Shown here piece by piece: positions 1 through 5,070 of a stretch of 5,681 nucleotides of DNA; the stretch's first letter is position 1; each line of letters begins with the position of its first letter. A program made the translations under genes and the position numbers. Location of the stretch: assembly GCA_018262385.1 (NCBI GenBank), contig JAGSPQ010000285.1, positions 1 through 5,681 on the forward strand. The letters run 5' to 3'. Source of the DNA: Myxococcaceae bacterium (GTDB taxonomy: Bacteria; Myxococcota; Myxococcia; Myxococcales; Myxococcaceae). Below the pieces are notes generated by a model. It was not told the DNA's origin. It saw only the letters and a program-made list of their open reading frames with translations, and did not search any database.

Positions 1-1266
1 CGGCGGGGGCTCGGGAGTCTGATTCAGCGAGGCGAACGGATCCTCGGCCGGCTCTTCGGCGACCGGAGGGGGCGGCACGTACCGGGGCGCCTCCTGGGTC
101 GCCATCGCCCGCATCGGCTCGGGCTCGGCAGCGTGCGGCCTTTGCTCGGGGGCGGCGGGCGCGCCGAAGTTGAAGTCGTCGGGGCTGGCCTCGGCCGCCG
201 CGGGCGCGTCGGCGATCGGCAGCGGCGCAGCCTCGGCCCGAGCGGCCGACTGCACCGGCGCTGCGGGAACGCGGGGGCCGACGTACGCCTCTTCCTCGGC
301 GGCGGGCGAGCCCATCAGCAGGCTGAAGCCGATCGCCGCGATCAGCAGCCCGGCGAGCATGAACAGCGCGGTCTTCTGGTAGCCCGCGAGCGCTTCCATC
401 GCCGGCTTCACCGACGCGACGGCGAGCACCTCGAACGGAGTCCCGGGGATGTCGCGGCGCACGCCCATCTCGATCGTCGCCTCACCGCCCATCAGATCGC
501 CCGCGGTCAGCATCGGCAGCTTGATCGGGCCCAGCGCCATCACCGAGCCCTTGTCGAGGCGAACGGTCTGGCCAGGCTTGCCCTGCTTGATCACCACCTC
601 GACCAGGTCCTTGCGAACCCCGGTGGACGCGACCACTTTTCCGCCCACCGACAGGCCGAGCGCGCTCAGCGACAGTTCCTTCGCGACCGCCTCGACCAGC
701 TTCTGGGCCTCGACCACCACCGGCAGGCCGACGAACGCCGCGCCGACGACTTTGACTTCGTTCTTGTCCGAGGCGAACAGCGGCACTGAATAGAAGAGGT
801 GGGAGGAACCGAGCACCTCGGCCACCTCGCCCTTGCCGCCGGCCAGGCCGATCGCCCTGGCGTCGAAGCCTTCGGGCGGAGCGGCGGGGTCGGCCGGCCC
901 CTGGGCCATCAGGGTGCCGACGTCGTTGTGCACTCCGACCACCGCCAGCGGCCGCAGCGCCTCGGGCAGCGCTTCCAGCACCGCGGTACGAACCAGGGCG
1001 AAGCGATCGGCGGTGGGCGCTTCGGGCTTGGCGGTCTTCGGGCCGGGGTTGGTGAGGGCGGGGGAGGAGGCCAGCTTCAGCACCGCCGCCTGCAGCTCGG
1101 AGCGGCTCGACTCCAGCCTCAGCGCCACCGCAGCCGGGGCGCTGATCGCCTGGCCGGTCGCCTGATCGACCACCACCGCCCCGACGACGGGCGAGAGGAG
1201 GTAGAGGTGGGTGACCCACAGGCCCAACGCAAGGAACGCGAACACGAGAAACTTCAGGCGGGTCAA
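1..1266 (-). CDS. Membrane-anchored protein with periplasmic Cache-like domain and Pro/Ala-rich tail (3' end outside window)
   Basis: The reading frame stays open for 422 codons from a TTG at 1266 to the left edge, so the C-terminus is missing. Residues 4-22 form a first membrane helix (RLKFLVFAFLALGLWVTHLY) behind an R/K-bearing N-terminus. Residues 23-299 are extracytoplasmic, with alternating strands and helices (for example LRPLAVVGVHND and VVGAAFVGLP) that resemble a Cache-type ligand-sensing domain. Residues about 300-318 form a second membrane helix (ALFMLAGLLIAAIGFSLLMG). From 319 on, a low-complexity Pro/Ala/Glu tail, presumably cytoplasmic, contains DDFNFG, PPPP and DPFASLNQ. I see no HAMP, methyl-accepting, kinase or GGDEF domain, although one could lie beyond the edge. 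The TTG start is chosen because no ATG or GTG lies in frame just upstream and it keeps the basic N-terminus; GTG at 1245 is the alternative. The fold call is by eye. The gene diverges from the DUF2007 gene. Confidence 0.8.
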   Translation of the reverse strand, partial: MTRLKFLVFAFLALGLWVTHLYLLSPVVGAVVVDQATGQAISAPAAVALRLESSRSELQAAVLKLASSPALTNPGPKTAKPEAPTADRFALVRTAVLEALPEALRPLAVVGVHNDVGTLMAQGPADPAAPPEGFDARAIGLAGGKGEVAEVLGSSHLFYSVPLFASDKNEVKVVGAAFVGLPVVVEAQKLVEAVAKELSLSALGLSVGGKVVASTGVRKDLVEVVIKQGKPGQTVRLDKGSVMALGPIKLPMLTAGDLMGGEATIEMGVRRDIPGTPFEVLAVASVKPAMEALAGYQKTALFMLAGLLIAAIGFSLLMGSPAAEEEAYVGPRVPAAPVQSAARAEAAPLPIADAPAAAEASPDDFNFGAPAAPEQRPHAAEPEPMRAMATQEAPRYVPPPPVAEEPAEDPFASLNQTPEPPP

Positions 1267-1275
1267 GGCAGTCCG

Positions 1276-1304
1276 CTTATAACTGTGTGCGCGGTTCCCC
1301 TCAA
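1276..1304 (-). promoter_or_regulatory. Candidate sigma70-type promoter for the leftward membrane-protein gene
   Basis: On the minus strand TTGAGG (1304-1299, 4 of 6 to TTGACA) is followed after exactly 17 bp by TATAAG (1281-1276, 5 of 6 to TATAAT). The expected transcription start, near 1269, is only about 3 nt before the TTG start codon. Either the transcript is almost leaderless or translation starts at GTG 1245. The core TTATAA at 1277-1282 is palindromic. On the plus strand TATAAC (1278-1283) could serve the DUF2007 gene with a leader of about 39 nt, but I see no good -35 for that direction. Confidence 0.4.
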
Positions 1305-1316
1305 GAAACTCGAACG

Positions 1317-1321
1317 AAAGG
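1317..1321 (+). promoter_or_regulatory. Ribosome binding site of the DUF2007-type gene
   Basis: AAAGG lies 7 nt before the ATG at 1329. This supports that ATG over the in-frame GTG at 1287, which would add 14 residues without family resemblance and has no clear Shine-Dalgarno sequence. Confidence 0.6.
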
Positions 1322-1328
1322 CGGCTCC

Positions 1329-1628
1329 ATGGCTGACACTTTTTCGATCGTGCGCACCACCGAAGATCCCTTGACTGCCGAGCGGCTGGTCGAAGTCCTG
1401 CGCGAAGAGAAGATCGACGCGTTCGCGCGGCCGCGCGGCGCGGCCTCGTCCGCCTCCTTCGAGCCGGCCGAAGCGGGCTTCTACGAGCTGTTCGTGCCCG
1501 ACACCGACATCGAGCGGGCGGCGAAGATCGTCGAGCTCGAGCTGGAGAGCATCGAGAAAGAGGGCGCGCTCAACGCCCAGGCGGCGGAAGAAGAAGCGCT
1601 CTCGGGCGAGACGCCGGTCGAAAGCTAG
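1329..1628 (+). CDS. DUF2007-type putative signal-transducing protein, 99 aa
   Basis: This is a small soluble protein with no signal peptide or membrane segment. Residues 5-75 follow the DUF2007 pattern: a strand (FSIVRT), the segment DPLTAERLVEVLREEKIDAF, a variable loop, then a strand and helix (YELFVPDTDIERAAKIVELE). Domains of this family are compact ferredoxin-like folds labelled putative signal-transducing proteins, but no biochemical activity is established, so the name is a family label only. The last 25 residues are an acidic tail rich in Ala and Glu (AQAAEEEALSGE). The ATG at 1329 has an AAAGG Shine-Dalgarno at good spacing. The gene is transcribed away from the Cache-like membrane protein and ends 2 bp from the stop of the convergent DUF1460 gene, so it is probably a single-gene transcript. 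The family call rests on pattern recognition of the sequence. Confidence 0.82.
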   Translation: MADTFSIVRTTEDPLTAERLVEVLREEKIDAFARPRGAASSASFEPAEAGFYELFVPDTDIERAAKIVELELESIEKEGALNAQAAEEEALSGETPVES

Positions 1629-1633
1629 GCCTA
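1626..1633. other. Palindromic junction of two convergent stop codons
   Basis: TAGGCCTA is a perfect 8-bp palindrome. Its left TAG stops the plus-strand DUF2007 gene and its right TAG, read on the minus strand, stops the DUF1460 gene. The two stops are 2 bp apart. The best nearby hairpin is weak: CGAG and CCG at 1607-1616 against CGGCTCG at 1634-1640, with a bulge and a 17-nt loop. There is no T-run, so I do not call a terminator. Confidence 0.7.
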
Positions 1634-2437
1634 CGGCTCGGATTGCGGTGCAAGCGGCGCAGGCTGCACGCCGTACAGGCTCACCCCTTCGACCGTCCAC
1701 TTCGCGTACGCCAGGTTGCGGCCGAGGTAGTTGGCCAGCGGCTCGTCGACGACCTTGCCGAAGCTGCGCGAGGCGTGGCGCAGGAACATCCCGCTCTTCT
1801 TGTGGATCAGAAACCCGATGTGGCTGATGCGGGTCACCATCTTCGGGCGATCGGCGCGCACCACCACCACCACCGTTCCGTTCGGTGCGGCGCTCAGCGC
1901 CTGCTGGGCGAGCGCGGCGGGGATCAGATCCCACTCGAAGTCTCCGCGCCGCTGCCCTTCCCGGCTCAGCCCGAGCGAGGCGCCGCTCTTCGAGCCCCAG
2001 GCGACGTCGTCGAGGCTCTTCTTCACCCGCACCGTCCGCTCTCCGCCGACGGTGCGGGTCAGATCCTTGAGGAACCCCTTCTTCAGGTTGCTGGGGACCC
2101 ACTGCGCCTCCATCACGTGGTTGCGCTGCTCGAAGTCCGGGCGGTCGCCCTCGTAGCGGATGCGGGTCAGCAGCGGCACCACCCCGTCGGCCGAGGGCGC
2201 CAGGCTCAGGGCGATCGCCTGCTCGACGAAGGTGAGGCAGTCGACCGCGTCGTAGCGGACCAGCGGGTCGGGGTCTTTGCCGGCGCCCTCGCCCAGGGGG
2301 GAAACGACGTAGGGGGTGCCGAGGAACCGGGCGCTCACTGCCTCGAGCCGATCGCTCAGCGGGCGCCCCGCGACCAGGGGGTCCATCGCCCCCGGGGTCG
2401 GTGCGGCGGCGAGCAGCGCCAGGACCAGCCAGCTCAC
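1631..2437 (-). CDS. Secreted DUF1460 protein (NlpC/P60-like cysteine peptidase or amidase fold), 268 aa
   Basis: DUF1460 proteins belong to the NlpC/P60-like superfamily and are annotated as N-acetylmuramoyl-L-alanine amidase-like; a peptidoglycan substrate is likely but not proven. Family hallmarks are visible in order: RFLGTPYVVSPLGEG (37-51), DCLTFVE (66-72) with candidate nucleophile Cys67, SHIGFLI (205-211) with candidate His206, and LRHAS (219-223). The third catalytic residue cannot be assigned by eye. Residues 1-17 (MSWLVLALLAAAPTPGA) look like a short signal peptide, unusual in having no basic residue before the hydrophobic core. The length is ordinary for the family. The GTG start at 2437 overlaps the TGA of the upstream HEAT gene (GTGA), with only a weak GGGA nearby, so translation is probably coupled to that gene. 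The frame stays open further upstream, but that extension overlaps HEAT coding sequence and has no protein-like character. Five consecutive valines (189-193) are encoded by a short triplet repeat. Confidence 0.85.
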   Translation of the reverse strand: MSWLVLALLAAAPTPGAMDPLVAGRPLSDRLEAVSARFLGTPYVVSPLGEGAGKDPDPLVRYDAVDCLTFVEQAIALSLAPSADGVVPLLTRIRYEGDRPDFEQRNHVMEAQWVPSNLKKGFLKDLTRTVGGERTVRVKKSLDDVAWGSKSGASLGLSREGQRRGDFEWDLIPAALAQQALSAAPNGTVVVVVRADRPKMVTRISHIGFLIHKKSGMFLRHASRSFGKVVDEPLANYLGRNLAYAKWTVEGVSLYGVQPAPLAPQSEP

Positions 2438-3408
2438 TTGATCCCGGCTTTGCGCAAGATCGCGCGGCGCTGGTCGTCGGGCAGCCGCAGCGTCTCGAGC
2501 TCCTTCTCGTACGGCAGCCGATCTTCGCCCAGGGCCTGGAAGCTGGTGAGCACCAGCCAGTCGATCTTCGAAGCGTCGCCGCCCTGGTAGAGGATCCGGG
2601 CGGCGACCGCCTGGAGCGAACGATCGGGGTCCTTCAGCAGCGGCTCGAGCATCGGCGCGGCAGTCCTGGCCTTCGAGCCCTCGAACAGCATCAGCCCCTG
2701 CATCCGCTCGTAGCGATCCTTCGAGGCCAGCTGGGCCCGGGCGAACTTCTGCCCTGCCGGCGCGCCGATCATGCACAGCCCCGCCGCGGCGCCGAACCGC
2801 GCGCTCTCGGACGAGTGGGCGAGAAACGACTCGAGCACCGGCACCTGCTTCTTGTCTCCGGCCTGCCCCAGCGCCAGCAGCATCGCCGCGCGGGTCTCGG
2901 GATCGTCCTCGGCCTTCACCGCTTTGGCGAGCACCGCGCCGTGCTTCGGATCCGCCAGCAGCCCGAGCGCGCGCGCGGCGTCCCGGCGGACCCCGAGCGT
3001 CGGGTCGGCAAGCGCCATCGCCAGCCGCGGCCCCGCGGCCCGGCTGCGCATCCGGCCCAGGCCCTGCGCCGCGTACATCCGCACCGGACCATCGTCGTCG
3101 TTGAGGGCGGCGATCAAGCCCGCTTCCCCCTGCGGGTTGCCGAGCCCGGCGACCACCTGGGCCATCACCCTGCGCTTCTCGAGGTCCGGCTCCTTGAGCA
3201 GCAGGCTGCCCAGCTCGTGCGCGGCGAAGGACTCCTCGCCCAGGTGCTTGAGCCGGTTGATGATCGTGTTCGGGTTGGCGCCGCCCGAGGTCACCTCGTT
3301 GACCAGGTCGGAAGCCTGCGCGCGCTTGGAGACCGCCTTGCGGGCGGTCGCGCTGCCGGCCACGACTTCGAACGAGAACAACAAGAGGCAGAACGAGATC
3401 GCGCGCAT
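2434..3408 (-). CDS. Secreted HEAT-repeat protein, 324 aa
   Basis: Residues 1-19 (MRAISFCLLLFSFEVVAGS) are a Sec-type signal peptide with likely cleavage near GSA/TA. Cys7 sits inside the hydrophobic core and not in a lipobox, so I read a soluble periplasmic protein. From about residue 56 to 278 there are some six or seven HEAT-type helical pairs of about 31 residues, for example GPVRMYAAQGLGRM, GVRRDAARALGLLADP and DPETRAAMLLALGQAG. Each shows the usual Asp-Pro/Val-Arg turn and Ala/Leu-rich second helix. Residues 279-324 form a charged cap without the repeat pattern. Such solenoids bind other proteins; the partner is unknown. The ATG at 3408 is preceded by AGG about 9 nt upstream. The gene leads the minus-strand operon with DUF1460 through a 4-bp overlap, and diverges from a second HEAT gene. 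No enzymatic motif is seen. Confidence 0.87.
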   Translation of the reverse strand: MRAISFCLLLFSFEVVAGSATARKAVSKRAQASDLVNEVTSGGANPNTIINRLKHLGEESFAAHELGSLLLKEPDLEKRRVMAQVVAGLGNPQGEAGLIAALNDDDGPVRMYAAQGLGRMRSRAAGPRLAMALADPTLGVRRDAARALGLLADPKHGAVLAKAVKAEDDPETRAAMLLALGQAGDKKQVPVLESFLAHSSESARFGAAAGLCMIGAPAGQKFARAQLASKDRYERMQGLMLFEGSKARTAAPMLEPLLKDPDRSLQAVAARILYQGGDASKIDWLVLTSFQALGEDRLPYEKELETLRLPDDQRRAILRKAGIK

Positions 3409-3446
3409 CGCTTTTCGCCTAAAGACGCTACCATCCTGCCCTACCC
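3409..3446. promoter_or_regulatory. 38-bp divergent control region between two HEAT-repeat genes
   Basis: This is the only non-coding DNA between the start codons of two oppositely transcribed secreted HEAT genes. It is visibly less GC-rich than its flanks. On the plus strand TACCAT (3429-3434, 4 of 6 to TATAAT) would give a leader of only about 6 nt for the gene at 3447, which also lacks a Shine-Dalgarno. On the minus strand the leader AGGCGAAAAGCG precedes ATG 3408. I cannot place a convincing -35 for either direction, so at least one promoter probably extends into the opposing coding sequence. Confidence 0.35.
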
Positions 3447-5057
3447 ATGCGCTGGTTCTGCCTCGGGATTGCGCTGTGGTTGGTTTCCACCCCCGCGGCG
3501 GCGCAGAGCCGCGCGCTCGGGGCCCGCTGCAAAGAGTCGTGCCTGCGCCACCTCACCGAGCCCCGCCTGCGCACGGTGCTGTGCGGGCGGTGCCTGACCG
3601 ACAACACCCACGATCGCGGCGTGTGGGCCGCGGCGCTGAAGGACCACGCCACCCGGCAGGACGTGCTGGAGGAGATCCTCAAGGACGAGGACTGGCAGGT
3701 GCGGTGGGGGTCGATCCGCGCGATGGCCACCCGCGGCTTCAGCGACCTGCGCGAGCTGTCGCGCTGGATCATGGAAGGGCGCGACCTGCTGCCCTGCCTG
3801 ACCGCGATCCACCTCGCCGGCAGTCGGAAGCAGACCACCGCGGCGATGCTGCAGACGGCCGGCTCGATGGGCCCCTCGTCCGCCGCCCTCTGCTGGAGCA
3901 AGCGGGAGGAGCTGCGCAAGGCGCTGGAGCTCGAGCTGTACTCGACCGACCCGATCGTCCGGCGCGAGGCGCTGCTCCACCTGGGCAGCTTCCTCGAGCA
4001 GCCGCCGGCCCGGGTGGTGCTCAACGCGATGGCCACCCGCCCCCCCCAGACCGACGAGGCGGCGGCGCTGGTGCTGGTGGAGGACGCGGCGGCGGGAGGC
4101 CCGGCGGCCGGAGCGGCGGTGCTGAAGGCGGCCAGAGAGCCGGACGCGGCGCGGGTCGACCGGCTGTTGGCGGTGTGGGCGACGACGCTCGATGCGCAGC
4201 GGCCGCGGCTGAAGCCGACCCAGAGCCTGAGCGACCGGAAAGAGGCGATCGGGATCCTCTCGGCGATCGGGCCGCTGGGTGCGGCCGAGCTGGAGAAGCT
4301 GCTCGAGGATCCCGACGTGTCGATCCGGCTCGCCGCCGCGCGCGCGCTGGCCCGGGGAGAAGGGCTGACCCTCGGGCTGTGCGCGAAGCAGAAGCTCGAC
4401 CCGGCCGCCAAGGTGCCCACCGCGGTGCGGCTGCAGTGGACCGAGTTCCTCGGGCGCACCGAGGCGGAGTCGTGCGCCGAGACGCTCAAGGCGGCGGTGG
4501 CAGACCACCGGTTGGACGACGGGGTGCGGGCGGCGGCGCTGGCGGCGCTGGGAGGCTGCGCGGGAGCGGGCGCGCTGGGCGAGGTGAAGCGGGCGCTGGG
4601 CTCGAAGTCGCCCCGGCAGCGGGCGGCGGCGTTCGACGCGCTGGCGCAGATTCCCCGGGTGCCCGAGGCCGCCCAGCTGATCTCGCAAGGGCTGCGCGAG
4701 GTGGAGCCCGAGGTGCTGGCGGCGGCGATCAACGCGGTCGCCGCCCAGCGCCTGACGGCGAAGATCCCCGAGCTGATCGCGCTGATCGAGCAGGGCGCGC
4801 CGGAAGTCCGGCTGGCGGCCGCCCGGGCGCTGGTGCTGATCGGAGACTCCCGCGCCGCCTCGGTGCTCGGCCGGGCGCTGCAGAAGGACCCGCTGCCCGA
4901 GGTGCGTGAGGCGTGCGCGAAGGGGCTGGGCGAGCTGGGGGGGCCGGACGCTCCCGGGCCGCTGACCCATGCAGCAGAAAAAGACGTGAGCTCGAGAGTG
5001 AAATACGTTGCGAGCGAGTCCCTTCGTAAGTTGGGATTCAGCCGTGCTGCGAAGTGA
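3447..5057 (+). CDS. Secreted HEAT-repeat protein with N-terminal four-cysteine module, 536 aa
   Basis: Residues 1-19 are a signal peptide (MRWFCLGIALWLVSTPAAA) with a classical AAA/Q cleavage site. The mature protein opens with a Cys module: C28-x3-C32, then C46-x2-C49 (LCGRCL). The CxxC is not followed by His, so it is not a c-type heme site; disulfides or metal binding are possible. Most of the rest is a HEAT solenoid. Clear repeats lie at about 57-92, 159-183, 272-303, 345-371 and then almost continuously from 375 to 530 (LEDPDVSIRLAAARALARGE, GAPEVRLAAARALVLIGD, DPLPEVREACAKGLGELGGP). The ATG at 3447 is supported by the signal peptide, although the preceding CTACCC gives no Shine-Dalgarno. 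The gene is probably co-transcribed with the receiver/GGDEF-like gene 13 bp downstream. Its last 28 codons use far more A/T-ending codons than the body. A protein-interaction role in the periplasm is inferred; the partner is unknown. Confidence 0.87.
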   Translation: MRWFCLGIALWLVSTPAAAQSRALGARCKESCLRHLTEPRLRTVLCGRCLTDNTHDRGVWAAALKDHATRQDVLEEILKDEDWQVRWGSIRAMATRGFSDLRELSRWIMEGRDLLPCLTAIHLAGSRKQTTAAMLQTAGSMGPSSAALCWSKREELRKALELELYSTDPIVRREALLHLGSFLEQPPARVVLNAMATRPPQTDEAAALVLVEDAAAGGPAAGAAVLKAAREPDAARVDRLLAVWATTLDAQRPRLKPTQSLSDRKEAIGILSAIGPLGAAELEKLLEDPDVSIRLAAARALARGEGLTLGLCAKQKLDPAAKVPTAVRLQWTEFLGRTEAESCAETLKAAVADHRLDDGVRAAALAALGGCAGAGALGEVKRALGSKSPRQRAAAFDALAQIPRVPEAAQLISQGLREVEPEVLAAAINAVAAQRLTAKIPELIALIEQGAPEVRLAAARALVLIGDSRAASVLGRALQKDPLPEVREACAKGLGELGGPDAPGPLTHAAEKDVSSRVKYVASESLRKLGFSRAAK

Positions 5058-5060
5058 GGA
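5056..5060 (+). promoter_or_regulatory. Ribosome binding site overlapping the upstream stop codon
   Basis: GAGGA begins inside the TGA stop (5055-5057) of the HEAT gene and lies 10 nt before GTG 5071. This favours GTG 5071 as the start of the next gene over the in-frame GTG 5044, which would overlap the HEAT gene by 14 bp. Confidence 0.55.
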
Positions 5061-5070
5061 CACCAAAAAC

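Noticed and set aside
482..1219. Minus-strand open frame of about 245 codons inside the membrane-protein gene
   Set aside because: It is in a different frame of the same strand and yields Arg/Gly-rich low complexity. The frame with two membrane helices and a Cache-like domain is the coding one.
1629..1660. Rho-independent terminator between the convergent genes
   Set aside because: Only a bulged stem with a long loop can be drawn, and there is no T-tract on either strand.
1859..1873. Five tandem CAC triplets
   Set aside because: They encode five Val in a predicted strand of the DUF1460 protein. The run is too short and too easily explained by GC-ending Val codons to be a repeat locus.
2438..2776. 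N-terminal extension of the DUF1460 frame by 113 codons
   Set aside because: The extension overlaps HEAT coding sequence, is compositionally non-protein-like and would bury the signal peptide. The GTG in the GTGA overlap is the sensible start.
3540..3600. CxxC in the secreted HEAT protein as a cytochrome c heme site
   Set aside because: The motif is CGRCL, lacking the required His after the second Cys.
4040..4047. Run of eight C as a possible frameshift or slippage site
   Set aside because: The HEAT frame continues unbroken with sensible repeats on both sides, and no alternative product is suggested.
2771..4909. Very long plus-strand open frame of about 712 codons across both HEAT genes
   Set aside because: It is antisense to one HEAT gene and out of frame with the other. 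Its product is low-complexity Arg/Gly/Ala/Pro with no domain, as expected from GC-rich DNA with few stops.
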